Of a DNA stretch of 64,000 nt, positions 30,665 through 40,425 are shown one piece after another (position 1 is the stretch's first letter; the number at the start of each line of letters is the position of its first letter). The stretch is from Alphaproteobacteria bacterium (GTDB taxonomy: Bacteria > Pseudomonadota > Alphaproteobacteria > UBA6615). The position numbers and the translations under genes were made by a program. The DNA lies in assembly GCA_011087645.1 (NCBI GenBank), contig JAALLF010000013.1:31230-95229 (forward strand). The letters run 5' to 3'. The notes below the pieces were generated by a model. It worked only from the letters and a program-made list of their open reading frames with translations. It was not told the DNA's origin and ran no database searches.

Positions 30665-31639
30665 ATGGTTCACGCAATTCGCATCCACGCCAATGGCGGC
30701 CCGGAAGTTCTGGAATGGGAAGAAGTCGAGGTCGGCGATCCGGGCGAAGGCGAAATCCGCGTGCGCCATACCGCGGTCGGGCTGAACTATATCGACACCT
30801 ATCTGCGCACCGGCGCGCGGCCCCTGCCGATGCCCGCCGTGCTGGGTATGGAGGGCGCCGGCGTGGTCGAGGCGCTGGGCGCCGGCGTCACCAACGTCGC
30901 CGTCGGCGACCGTATCGCCTATGCCGACATGCCGCCCGGCGCCTATGCCGAAGAGCGGGTCATGCCGGCGCGCATCGCGGTTAAATTGCCCGACGGGGTG
31001 GACGATCAAACCGCCGCCGCCGCCATGCTCAAGGGCATGACCGCCCAATTCCTCATTCGCCAGTGCTTTCGTGTCGAGCCCGGCATGACCGTGCTGCTGC
31101 ACGCCGCGGCCGGCGGCGTTGGCCTCATCGCCAGCCAATGGCTGAACCATCTGGGGGTCACGGTAATCGGCACGGTGGGCAGCCCGGAAAAGGGTGAACT
31201 GGCCAAGGCCCACGGCGTCCATCATGTGGTCAGTTACAACACCGAGAACTTCGTCGAGCGGGTGCAAGAGATCACCGACGGCGCCGGGGTGCCGGTGGTC
31301 TATGACGGGGTCGGCAAGGACACATTTATGGATTCGATGAAATGTCTGTCACCGCTCGGCATGCTGGTCACCTTCGGCAACGCCTCGGGCGCGCCCGATC
31401 CGCTGGTGCTCGGCGACCTGTCGACCTATGGTTCGATCTTCGTCACCCGGCCGATGCTGTTCCACTACACCGCGACGCCGGAAGCGCTGGCGGCCTGCGC
31501 CAACGATTTGTTCGACGTCATCGCCTCGGGCGCGGTCAAAATCGAGATCAATCAGACCTACGCGCTAAAGGACACCGCGCAGGCGCATATCGATCTCGAG
31601 GCCCGCAAAACCACGGGTTCGACCGTCCTGCTGCCATAG
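30665..31639 (+). CDS. NADPH:quinone oxidoreductase (zinc-independent MDR family)
   Basis: GMEGAGVVEALGAGVTNVAVGDRIAY, LHAAAGGVGLIASQWL. Confidence 0.9.
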   Translation: MVHAIRIHANGGPEVLEWEEVEVGDPGEGEIRVRHTAVGLNYIDTYLRTGARPLPMPAVLGMEGAGVVEALGAGVTNVAVGDRIAYADMPPGAYAEERVMPARIAVKLPDGVDDQTAAAAMLKGMTAQFLIRQCFRVEPGMTVLLHAAAGGVGLIASQWLNHLGVTVIGTVGSPEKGELAKAHGVHHVVSYNTENFVERVQEITDGAGVPVVYDGVGKDTFMDSMKCLSPLGMLVTFGNASGAPDPLVLGDLSTYGSIFVTRPMLFHYTATPEALAACANDLFDVIASGAVKIEINQTYALKDTAQAHIDLEARKTTGSTVLLP

Positions 31640-31646
31640 GCATCGC

Positions 31647-32000
31647 TTGGCTAAACACAAACCCATCGACCTCGCCGCCGCGCGCAAAACCCTAGAGGCG
31701 CTGCGCAAGCAGGTTCTCGCCGCCACCGAACAGGGCGCCGAGGCCGCGCAGCCGGTCGAACTCGATCAGCAGCGCATGGGCCGGCTGTCGCGCATGGACG
31801 CGCTGCAGGGCCAGGAGATGGCGCGCGCCGCCGAGCGCCGCCGTGAGCTAGAGGTGCGCAAGATCGACGCCGCGCTGGCGCGCATCGAAGACGGCGAATA
31901 TGGCTGGTGCGTGCGGTGTGGCGAGGAAATCGCCGCAGAGCGGCTGCAACTCGACCCGGCGGTGCCGATCTGCATCGACTGCGCCCAGGGCGCGTCGTAA
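31647..32000 (+). CDS. TraR/DksA family zinc-finger protein (non-ATG start likely)
   Basis: RIEDGEYGWCVRCGEEIAAERLQLDPAVPICIDCA CxxC...CxxC finger. Confidence 0.88.
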   Translation: MAKHKPIDLAAARKTLEALRKQVLAATEQGAEAAQPVELDQQRMGRLSRMDALQGQEMARAAERRRELEVRKIDAALARIEDGEYGWCVRCGEEIAAERLQLDPAVPICIDCAQGAS

Positions 32001-32052
32001 GACCGCCAAAAACAACTGTACAAAACTAAATTATGGGGAGCTTCGCTCCAAG

Positions 32053-32216
32053 GGCAGGAATCGTATATGGCGGTGGGTGGAATTCCTCGTCCTTCGAGAC
32101 ACTCGCTGCGCGAGCCCTCAGGATGAGGAATTCTGTTAGATATGCGCAAAGCCTCATCCTGAGGAGCCGCCCCAAGGGCGGCGTCTCGAAGGGCGAGGCT
32201 GCTATATGTGATCGGC
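32053..32216. repeat. MITE-like palindromic repeat family A, copy 2
   Basis: Shares the long CCTCAGGATGAGGAATTCTGTTAGATATGCGCAAAGCCTCATCCTGAGG core with copy 1. Confidence 0.85.
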
Positions 32217-32261
32217 CGTGCCGACGAGAAGGCGAGGTGCTCTCAATCGCAGGCAACGGCC

Positions 32262-33518
32262 CTACTGGTTCATCGAATCGAAGAAGTCGTTGTTGGTCTT
32301 CGACTTCTTCATTTTGTCGAGCAGGAATTCCATGCCGTCGACCACGCCCATGGGCATGAGGATGCGGCGCAGCATCCACATCTTCGATAGCGTGTCCTTA
32401 TCGACCAGCAGCTCTTCTTTGCGGGTGCCCGACTTGGTGATGTCGATCGACGGCCAAGTGCGCTTATCGGCCAGCTTGCGGTCGAGGATGATTTCCGAGT
32501 TACCGGTGCCCTTGAACTCTTCGAAGATGACTTCGTCCATGCGCGAGCCGGTTTCGATCAGCGCGGTCGAGATGATGGTCAGCGACCCGCCTTCTTCGAT
32601 GTTCCGCGCGGCGCCGAAAAAGCGCTTGGGCCGCTGTAGCGCATTGGCGTCGACACCGCCGGTCAGTACCTTGCCCGAGGACGGTACGACGGTGTTATAG
32701 GCGCGCGCCAGGCGAGTAATCGAGTCCAGCAAAATCACCACATCGCGTTTGTGCTCAACCAGGCGTTTGGCTTTGGCGATGACCATTTCAGCGACCTGGA
32801 CGTGGCGCGAGGCCGGCTCGTCAAAGGTCGAGGCGATCACTTCGCCGCGCACGGTGCGCTGCATGTCGGTCACTTCTTCCGGCCGCTCGTCGATCAGCAG
32901 CACCAGTAGATAGACATCCGGATGGTTGGCCATGATCGCCTTGGCAACGTTCTGCATCATCACCGTCTTACCAGTGCGCGGCGGCGCCACCAGCAAGGCG
33001 CGCTGGCCTTTGCCCAGGGGCGCGACAATGTCGATGACCCGCAGGGTGGGATCCTTGGATTCCGCGTTTTCGATCTCCAGAGTGATTTTTTCTTCCGGAT
33101 AGAGCGGCGTCAGATTGTCGAAATTAATGCGGTGCTTGGTCTGTTCGACGCTATCGAAATTGACCTTGTTGGTCTTCAGCAGCGCAAAATAACGCTCGCC
33201 ATCCTTGGGCGCGCGAATTTCGCCTTCGACCGTATCGCCGGTGCGCAGCGCAAAGCGCCGGACCTGGCTGGGCGAGACATAGATGTCGTCGGGGCCCGGC
33301 AAATAGTTCGATTCAGGCGACCGCAGAAAACCGAAACCGTCCTGCAGGACTTCCAGAACGCCGCCGCCATGGATCGGCACGCCATTTTCGGCGAGCGCTT
33401 TGAGGATGCCGAACATCATGTCCTGCATGCGCAGATTGCTCGCGCCTTCGATTTCCAGCTCTTCCGCGAAGGCTAGAAGGTCGCCGGGTGTTTTTTGCTT
33501 AAGTTCTTGTAGATCCAT
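32262..33518 (-). CDS. rho: Transcription termination factor Rho
   Basis: [63 protein letters not shown]. Confidence 0.98.
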   Translation of the reverse strand: MDLQELKQKTPGDLLAFAEELEIEGASNLRMQDMMFGILKALAENGVPIHGGGVLEVLQDGFGFLRSPESNYLPGPDDIYVSPSQVRRFALRTGDTVEGEIRAPKDGERYFALLKTNKVNFDSVEQTKHRINFDNLTPLYPEEKITLEIENAESKDPTLRVIDIVAPLGKGQRALLVAPPRTGKTVMMQNVAKAIMANHPDVYLLVLLIDERPEEVTDMQRTVRGEVIASTFDEPASRHVQVAEMVIAKAKRLVEHKRDVVILLDSITRLARAYNTVVPSSGKVLTGGVDANALQRPKRFFGAARNIEEGGSLTIISTALIETGSRMDEVIFEEFKGTGNSEIILDRKLADKRTWPSIDITKSGTRKEELLVDKDTLSKMWMLRRILMPMGVVDGMEFLLDKMKKSKTNNDFFDSMNQ

Positions 33519-33779
33519 GATTTTTACCGAAATGAAAGGAGCGCTATCGGAGGAGTGACGCGGTGGTCTTGAGAGACCTGTCGAGGACCGCGCTGGGGGG
33601 CAAACGGTCTTAAACGCTCGGGAATTGGTTTTGCCAACGGCTCGTGCCAGCACAAATTGACAAATTAGGAAGGATTAAACGCGGGCTTACTTTTACACCC
33701 CAGCGGTTAACTAATAGCCAATTAGTGATTGCGCCGGGCCAAGTCAACCTTTCGATTGATCAAGAGATGGCGAGCAACA

Positions 33780-34217
33780 TCAAAATGGCCGCACGATGAC
33801 CATCACCACAATGATGACCATCAGGAGCGTCGGAGCTTCGTTGGCCAGGCGATAGGTCTTGGTGCTGCGGGTGTTGGCGTCGGCCTCGAAATCCTTCCGC
33901 CAGCGCCCGAATTTCATGTGCATCACCGTCAACAAGGCGACCGCCGCCAGCTTGACCCAGATCCAACCGCTGCTCCAATCGATCAGGCCCGGGGTCGCCA
34001 ACATGATGGCGCCAAAGAGGAACGATGCGATCATCGCCGGGTTCATGATCGCGCGCAGCAGGCGGCGCTCCATCACTTTGAAGGTTTCGCTCTGCACCGA
34101 ACCCGGCTCGGCATCGCAATGATAGACGAACAATCGCGGCAGATAGAGCAGGCCGGCCATCCAAGCGATGACGCTGATGACGTGCAGCGCCTTAATGACC
34201 AATAGCAGCGTATCCAT
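33780..34217 (-). CDS. hemJ: Protoporphyrinogen oxidase HemJ-like membrane protein
   Basis: KALHVISVIAWMAGLLYLPRLFVYHCD; next to hemH/hemE. Confidence 0.9.
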   Translation of the reverse strand: MDTLLLVIKALHVISVIAWMAGLLYLPRLFVYHCDAEPGSVQSETFKVMERRLLRAIMNPAMIASFLFGAIMLATPGLIDWSSGWIWVKLAAVALLTVMHMKFGRWRKDFEADANTRSTKTYRLANEAPTLLMVIIVVMVIVRPF

Positions 34218-35278
34218 TATCCAGCGCGCCCCACCGCACCCTCCACCGCACAGAGACATTGCGACCAGGATTGCGGACAAATGCGGTCGACGGACCCGCT
34301 GCATGGCGACGGGGTATCTGACAGCGCGACCGACACCAACCGCGCCAGCCCAGCGATAAAGGTGTCCGCGACGCTGACCGTCGGGGTTCGGTGATAGCCG
34401 ACAACACCGGCCGCAGCGGCGACATGGCGATACTCGATATCCAGTTCCACCAGGGTCTCGGAATGCTCGGACACGAAGGCCAACGGCACGATCACCACCG
34501 CCACGCCATCAGCGCCGGCGCGGCGAATTTCATCCTCCGTCGCGGGCGCGATCCATTCCAAGGGGCCGACCCGGCTTTGATAGCAGTTCAGCCAATCGAG
34601 GCCGTCTATGGCCAATTCATCGACCACGGCTTTCGCTGTCTGCTCGACCTGCCACTGGTAGGGATCGCCATCCTCAACAATTTTTTTCGGCAGGCCATGG
34701 GCGGAAAACAGAATTCGCACCGGTCTACCGGTTCCCGCCTGTTGCAGGGCCGCACGAACCGCCTCGACCGTGGCGGAAATAAATCCCGGTTCAGTGGGAT
34801 AGCAGCAGATCGAACTTGTCGGGCAATTCAGACCGACGGATCGTATCGCCTTCTCCCAGACCCGCATAAACGAGCCGATTGTCGTCGTCGAATATTGCGG
34901 ATAGAGCGGCAGCAGGACGATTTTATCGGGCCCATAGGCCTTAACGTCGCGGGCCACCGCATCGGCTTGGGGATGCCAATACCGCATGGCCACGAAGGTT
35001 CGATACTCGTCGTCGCCCGATCCGGCCAACACCGTTTGTAAGGCTGCCGACTGGGCTTCGGTATTTGCTAGCAGCGGCGATCCACCGCCCAAATGCTTGT
35101 ATATATCCCGAGCGATCGGCACCCGGCGTTTCGAAATCACTCTTGCCAGCAACCAACGGATCGGCCCCGGCGCGGCGATAATCATCGGATCGTTGAATAA
35201 ATTGAACAAAAAGGGCTGAACGTCTTCCGGGCGATCCGGGCCGCCCAGATTGTAGAGGACCACGGCGATTTTCATCAC
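34217..35278 (-). CDS. hemH: Ferrochelatase
   Basis: VVLYNLGGPDRPEDVQPFLFNLFND, FSAHGLP, SRVGPLEWI; Cys-rich C-terminus. Confidence 0.96.
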   Translation of the reverse strand: MMKIAVVLYNLGGPDRPEDVQPFLFNLFNDPMIIAAPGPIRWLLARVISKRRVPIARDIYKHLGGGSPLLANTEAQSAALQTVLAGSGDDEYRTFVAMRYWHPQADAVARDVKAYGPDKIVLLPLYPQYSTTTIGSFMRVWEKAIRSVGLNCPTSSICCYPTEPGFISATVEAVRAALQQAGTGRPVRILFSAHGLPKKIVEDGDPYQWQVEQTAKAVVDELAIDGLDWLNCYQSRVGPLEWIAPATEDEIRRAGADGVAVVIVPLAFVSEHSETLVELDIEYRHVAAAAGVVGYHRTPTVSVADTFIAGLARLVSVALSDTPSPCSGSVDRICPQSWSQCLCAVEGAVGRAG

Positions 35279-36336
35279 CGGTCTCCGGATCGGATGAAGT
35301 CAGCCAATGCCTCGACATGTTCCGGCGGGGTTTGCGGCACAACGCCATGGCCTAAATTAAAGATAAATGGACCACCGGAGAGAGCTTCGATGATTGCCGC
35401 CGCCGATTTGAGCATCGGTTCGCCGCCCACCAGCAAAGCCATGGGATCGAGATTTCCCTGAACCGCATAGGCCGGCTGCAGGGTTTTGGCGGCGTAGACC
35501 GGCGCCAGCGCGCTATCGATGCCAACGCCGTTCACGCCGGTATTCGCCGCGTAATGGGCCACCGCCGGACCAATCCCCCGGGGAAATCCGATAAATTTCG
35601 TGTCCGGTTTCGCTGCGCGAACATTGTCGATGATCGCCTTCGTTGGCGCGATGACGCAGCGATCAAACTGATCCGAGGGCACGGCGCTGGCCCAGGTGTC
35701 AAACAGTTGTAGGGCGTCGGCGCCGGCCTCAATCTGCCCGATAAGATAATCGCTGGTGGCAGCAATCAACAATGCGAGCAGGCGGTCGAACCCCTCGGGA
35801 TCGCGACGCGCCCAGGCCTTGGTTTGCGCAAAATCGCGGCTGGTACCGCCTTCGATCATGTAAGTCGACACGGTCCAAGGCGCGCCGGCAAAGCCGATTA
35901 GCGCAACGTCTTCGGGAAGTTGGGCCTTCACCTGGCGAACGGTCTCGAACACCGGCGCCAGATGGATATTGGTATTTTCCGCCGATAGCGACGCTAGATC
36001 GTCGACCGATCTAACCGGTTCGAGTTGCGGTCCAACGCCTTCGCTGAATTTAACCGATTGGCCCAAGGCGTCGGGGACCACCAGAATGTCTGAAAACAAA
36101 ATCGCCGCGTCAGGGTGAAAACGGCGAACCGGTTGAACCGTGACCTCGGCGGCTAGGTCTGGCGTGTAGCACAGATCTAGAAACGAGCTTACATTCTGCC
36201 GAATCTCCCGATATTCGGGCAGATAGCGGCCCGCTTGGCGCATGAACCAAAAGGGTGGTCGCGAGAGGGTTTGACCTGCCAAGGCGGAGAGAAAAGGTTT
36301 GGTCACGGGGGTGTGTCGTTTCCGAGATTGAGGCAA
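35275..36336 (-). CDS. hemE: Uroporphyrinogen decarboxylase
   Basis: PPFWFMRQAGRYLPEYREIR, GFAGAPWTVSTYMIEG. Confidence 0.97.
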   Translation of the reverse strand: MPQSRKRHTPVTKPFLSALAGQTLSRPPFWFMRQAGRYLPEYREIRQNVSSFLDLCYTPDLAAEVTVQPVRRFHPDAAILFSDILVVPDALGQSVKFSEGVGPQLEPVRSVDDLASLSAENTNIHLAPVFETVRQVKAQLPEDVALIGFAGAPWTVSTYMIEGGTSRDFAQTKAWARRDPEGFDRLLALLIAATSDYLIGQIEAGADALQLFDTWASAVPSDQFDRCVIAPTKAIIDNVRAAKPDTKFIGFPRGIGPAVAHYAANTGVNGVGIDSALAPVYAAKTLQPAYAVQGNLDPMALLVGGEPMLKSAAAIIEALSGGPFIFNLGHGVVPQTPPEHVEALADFIRSGDR

Positions 36337-36766
36337 TGGTTTGGGCGTCTGACCAGGACCGGCATTATGCGGAACCGATGACCGATTGCCAGACCAATAT
36401 CTTAATAAAGATTTATAATTAAAAGGATTTTGAGGTAGTGGGTCCGGTGAGTTAGGGGTGTTACTCGTTGATCCGCAGAGTTATCCGCCGCCATTGTCGG
36501 TTACCATTGAGATCGCCGTTTCTGTGGAAATTCTGCGTAACCTGCGCGTGAGCCGTTATTTTCAAAGCCTCCGATAGGTATCGAGTTGGGGACAAATTTG
36601 GGGATAAGTGTGCCGCAGCATTTGATCCACTGAGGCGTTACAATAATATTCGCCTGCGAATGAACCTGTTGATAGTTGGCACCTGTTCGACAGCATTTTT
36701 TTGGCGCGTGAATGATAGGTTGGGTTATCCCCCTAACGGGGCGGTTTTCAACAGGGGGTAGGGCCG
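36337..36766. other. oriC: Candidate chromosomal replication origin (oriC) in hemE/PPSR intergenic region
   Basis: 430-bp non-coding gap in Caulobacter-like ori synteny; AT-rich patch ~36397-36430; DnaA-box-like 9-mers at 36481-36489(+), 36523-36531(-), 36599-36607(-, 8/9), 36667-36675(-), 36725-36733(+), 36745-36753(+). Confidence 0.75.
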
Positions 36767-37612
36767 ATGGCAGGGTCGGATTCGCCGGAAAATCAGGCGT
36801 TCGATTTGCATTTAGTTTCGGATTCAACCGGTGAGACCATCCATTCGGTGGCTCGCGCCTGCCTGGTTCAGTTCGACCATGCGGAGCCGGTCGAACATGT
36901 TTGGCCGATGGCGCGCACCAAACACGCGATGGATGTGGTGCTCGACGCGATCAAGGACAAGCCGGGACCGGTGATGTTTACCCTGGTCGATGATGAGCTG
37001 CGCGACCAACTGCGCGACGGGTGCCGCCGCCTGAAAGTGCCGTGCATCTCGGTCCTCGACCCGGTGATCGCCGCGTTCGGCAAGTTTCTCGACGCGCAGC
37101 CGCTCCACCGCATCGGTGGCCAGCACGAGATGGACGCGGAATATTTCCACCGCATCGAGGCGATGGATTGGGCGCTGGCCCACGATGACGGCCAGCGGGC
37201 CGAGGAGTATGACCAATCGGATGTTATTTTGGTCGGCGTTTCGCGGACCTCAAAAACGCCGACCTGCCTGTATCTGGCTAATCGCGGGGTGAAAGCGGCC
37301 AACGTGCCCTATGTGCCCAGCATCCCATTGCCGGAGGTCCTCGACCGGGTCGAGAGCGCCATGGTCATTGGCCTGACGAACGATCCCAAACGCCTGGTCG
37401 AGTTGCGCCGCGCGCGCCTGGCCCTGCTCCAGCAAGAGGGCGAGACCCCGTATATCGATCCCGAGCTGGTGCGCGCCGAGATTACCGAGGCGCGGCGCTA
37501 TTTCACCGAGCGGGGCTGGCCGGTGATCGACGTCACCCGCCGCTCGATCGAGGAAACTGCCGCCGCGGTGATGGCCCAACTGGCGCGCCAGGCCGAATCC
37601 AGCGCGTCGTAA
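36767..37612 (+). CDS. Pyruvate, phosphate dikinase / PEP synthase regulatory protein (DUF299 kinase/pyrophosphorylase)
   Basis: FDLHLVSDSTGETIHSVARA, LVGVSRTSKTPTCLYLANRG. Confidence 0.95.
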   Translation: MAGSDSPENQAFDLHLVSDSTGETIHSVARACLVQFDHAEPVEHVWPMARTKHAMDVVLDAIKDKPGPVMFTLVDDELRDQLRDGCRRLKVPCISVLDPVIAAFGKFLDAQPLHRIGGQHEMDAEYFHRIEAMDWALAHDDGQRAEEYDQSDVILVGVSRTSKTPTCLYLANRGVKAANVPYVPSIPLPEVLDRVESAMVIGLTNDPKRLVELRRARLALLQQEGETPYIDPELVRAEITEARRYFTERGWPVIDVTRRSIEETAAAVMAQLARQAESSAS

Positions 37613-37618
37613 TATGCC

Positions 37619-38239
37619 ATGAGCGTATCGGCAGAACCTTCCAGCCCGCCGGTTATCCTGGCGTCGGCCAGTGCGTCGCGGGCGCAAATTCTGAGCGCCG
37701 CCGGCGTTGCCCACGAGATCGTGCTGGCGAACGTGGATGAGGGCGAGGTAAAGCGCTCATTAGCGCAAGAGGGCGCGCCGGCCTTCGCCGTGGCCGAGAC
37801 CTTGGCGGAACTGAAGGCGCAAAAAGTCTCCCGGCGTCATCGCGGCGCCTTGGTGATCGGCGCCGATCAGGTGCTGGAATGCGGCGGACAATTGTTCGAC
37901 AAACCGCCGGACCTGGATCACGCGCGCGCCCATCTGACGGCCTTGCGCGGCCGCCGCCATACCTTGGTCGGCAGCGTGAGCGTGGTGCGCGATGGCGCCG
38001 TGCTGTGGCACCTCAACGACCAGGCTCACCTGGAAATGCGCGACTTAAGCGACGCGTTTATTGAATGGTATATAGAACAGATGGGCGAGCCGATTTGTGA
38101 CACCGTGGGGGCCTATAAGCTGGAAGGCTTGGGCGCTCAATTGTTCGATAAAATAGAGGGCGATTTTTTTTCGATCCTCGGCCTGCCCCTGCTGCCCTTG
38201 CTCGCCGTGTTGCGCAACCATGGTGTGGTGCGCGCATGA
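37619..38239 (+). CDS. Maf-family nucleotide pyrophosphatase
   Basis: VILASASASRAQIL, VIGADQVLECGG. Confidence 0.94.
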   Translation: MSVSAEPSSPPVILASASASRAQILSAAGVAHEIVLANVDEGEVKRSLAQEGAPAFAVAETLAELKAQKVSRRHRGALVIGADQVLECGGQLFDKPPDLDHARAHLTALRGRRHTLVGSVSVVRDGAVLWHLNDQAHLEMRDLSDAFIEWYIEQMGEPICDTVGAYKLEGLGAQLFDKIEGDFFSILGLPLLPLLAVLRNHGVVRA

Positions 38240-39111
38240 GCGGGACCGAGAGCGGCAAGGGAGGCGACGTTCTCCGCGCCGGCGTCATGGGGTGGCCGGT
38301 CTCCCATTCCCTGTCGCCGCGTCTGCATGGCTATTGGCTCAGCCGATATCGGATCCGGGGATCTTATGACGCCATTGCCGTTGAGCCGGAAAATCTAGCC
38401 GCCGCGCTTTCTGGTCTCGCCGATGACGGGCTGCGCGGCGTGAACCTCACTGTGCCCCACAAAATCGCCGCGCTGGCGCTGGTCGATAAGATCGACGATA
38501 CGGCCCAGCGGATCGGCGCGATCAATACCATCGTGGTGGATGGCGATGGCGCGTTGGCGGGGTCGAATACCGACGCCTTCGGTTTCATCGAGAATTTGCG
38601 CGACCAGGTGCCCGACCATGTCGCCGCTGGTTGGTCGGGCCGTCCGGTGGCGGTGTTGGGCGCTGGCGGCGCGGCCCGCGCGGTGTGTACCGCGTTGCTC
38701 GATTGCGGTGTGGCTGAAATTCGCCTGGTCAATCGCACCGCAGCGCGCGCCACCGAATTAGCTGAAACCCTGCCCGGATTGGCCGACCGGGCGGCGATTT
38801 ACGCCTGGGCCGACCGCGCTGGCGCGCTGGCCGAGGCCGGGCTGTTGGTCAATACCACGGTGCTGGGCATGGCCGGCCAAGCGTCCCTCGAGCTCGATTT
38901 GGCGGACCTGCCGGGCGACGCGACGGTCAACGATATCGTCTACGCGCCCCTGGAAACCGCGCTGCTGGCGCAGGCAAGGCAACGTGGAAATGCCGTGGTC
39001 GATGGGCTGGGCATGTTGCTGCATCAGGCGCGCCCGGGCTTTCGCGCCTGGTTCGGCGCCGACCCGGTGGTCGACGATGGGCTGCGCCAGGCTGTCCTGG
39101 CCGGGCTTTAG
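38236..39111 (+). CDS. aroE: Shikimate dehydrogenase
   Basis: VMGWPVSHSLSPRLH, NLTVPHKIAAL, LGAGGAARAV. Confidence 0.96.
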   Translation: MSGTESGKGGDVLRAGVMGWPVSHSLSPRLHGYWLSRYRIRGSYDAIAVEPENLAAALSGLADDGLRGVNLTVPHKIAALALVDKIDDTAQRIGAINTIVVDGDGALAGSNTDAFGFIENLRDQVPDHVAAGWSGRPVAVLGAGGAARAVCTALLDCGVAEIRLVNRTAARATELAETLPGLADRAAIYAWADRAGALAEAGLLVNTTVLGMAGQASLELDLADLPGDATVNDIVYAPLETALLAQARQRGNAVVDGLGMLLHQARPGFRAWFGADPVVDDGLRQAVLAGL

Positions 39112-39129
39112 CGGGGAGGGGCGCGAACC

Positions 39130-39726
39130 GTGTTCGTTTTGGGTCTCACCGGTTCCATCGGCATGGGCAAGTCCACCGCGGCCGATATGCTGCGCCGCCT
39201 TGGTGTGCCGGTGCACGACGCCGATGCCGTCGTGCATCGCCTGTTGGCGGCCGATCCTCAGGTGAGAGCGGCGATCGCCGCGCGGTTTCCCGGCGCGGTC
39301 GAGGGCGAGACCATCGACCGGCAGGCGTTGGGGGCGACGGTGTTCGCCGACCCGGCGGCGCGCGCGGATTTGGAGGCGATCCTGCATCCGCCGGTGCGCG
39401 CCGCGGCGCGGCAGTTTGTGCGTAACCAGGCGCGCGCCGGCGCGTCCCTGGTTGTGCTCGATATTCCGCTGCTCTACGAGACCGGCGGCGAGGCCAATGT
39501 GGATGCCGTCTTGGTGGTTACCGCGCCGGCATTTTTGCAAGCCCGCCGGGTGTTGTCGCGGCCCGGCATGAGCGCCGAGCGGTTCGCGGGTATTCTGGCG
39601 AGCCAAATACCGGACCGGGAAAAACGCCGGCGCGCCGATTACATCGTGGAGACCGGGCTGGGGAAAGCCTATACTTACCGGCGCTTGCAGCGGCTGGTCG
39701 CCAAGCTGCGCCGACGCGGGCTCTAG
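39130..39726 (+). CDS. coaE: Dephospho-CoA kinase
   Basis: LGLTGSIGMGKSTAADMLRRLGVPVHDAD. Confidence 0.96.
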   Translation: MFVLGLTGSIGMGKSTAADMLRRLGVPVHDADAVVHRLLAADPQVRAAIAARFPGAVEGETIDRQALGATVFADPAARADLEAILHPPVRAAARQFVRNQARAGASLVVLDIPLLYETGGEANVDAVLVVTAPAFLQARRVLSRPGMSAERFAGILASQIPDREKRRRADYIVETGLGKAYTYRRLQRLVAKLRRRGL

Positions 39727-39741
39727 GGAAAGCGGGACACT

Positions 39742-40425
39742 ATGCGTGAAGTCATCCTCGACACCGAGACCACCGGCCTCGATCCATCCTCGGGCGACCG
39801 GGTCGTCGAGATCGGCTGCATCGAGACCCATAATCACATGCCGACCGGCGCGCATTTCCACTGCTACGTTAATCCCGAGCGCGACATGCCCGAGGGCGCG
39901 TTTGCGGTGCATGGGCTGAGCAGCGAGTTTCTCTCAGACAAACCGATATTCGCCGACGTTGCCGCGCCGTTTCTGGAATTTATCGGCACCGACCCCTTGG
40001 TCATTCACAATGCCAAATTCGACATGGGCTTCCTCAATGCCGAACTATCGCGTCTCGACAAACCGGCGATCGAATATTCGCGCGCGGTGGATACCGTTGC
40101 GCTGGCGCGGCGGCGCTATCCGGGCGCCCAGGTGAGCCTCGATGCCTTGTGCCGGCGGTTCGAAATCGACCTCAGCCGGCGTGAAAAGCATGGCGCGCTG
40201 TTGGATGCGGAACTGTTGGCGGAAGTTTACTTGTATCTAATGGGTGGCCGCCAGCCGGGCCTCGATCTGAACGTCGATGCCGCCAAGGCCGCTGCCGAGG
40301 GGATAACCGAAATCGAGCGGCCTCAGCGCCCGGCCCGCCCGCATGCGCCGTCACCGGCGGAGGCCGAGGCTCATGAGGCGTTCCTGGACCAGATCACCGA
40401 CCCGATCTGGCGCTCGGGAACTTAA
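39742..40425 (+). CDS. dnaQ: DNA polymerase III epsilon subunit (3'-5' exonuclease)
   Basis: REVILDTETTGLDPSSGDRVVEIGCIE (ExoI), HNAKFDMGFLNAE. Confidence 0.96.
   Translation: MREVILDTETTGLDPSSGDRVVEIGCIETHNHMPTGAHFHCYVNPERDMPEGAFAVHGLSSEFLSDKPIFADVAAPFLEFIGTDPLVIHNAKFDMGFLNAELSRLDKPAIEYSRAVDTVALARRRYPGAQVSLDALCRRFEIDLSRREKHGALLDAELLAEVYLYLMGGRQPGLDLNVDAAKAAAEGITEIERPQRPARPHAPSPAEAEAHEAFLDQITDPIWRSGT

Noticed and set aside
36402-36422. CtrA-like box in the origin region
   Set aside because: The two TTAA half-sites are separated by 13 bp, not 7.
36501-36827. 108-aa minus-strand ORF across the hemE/PPSR gap
   Set aside because: No domain, overlaps the PPSR start, and the region is better explained as a non-coding origin.
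38758-39912. 384-aa minus-strand ORF over aroE/coaE/dnaQ
   Set aside because: His/Arg-rich composition of antisense translation; overlaps three well-supported genes.
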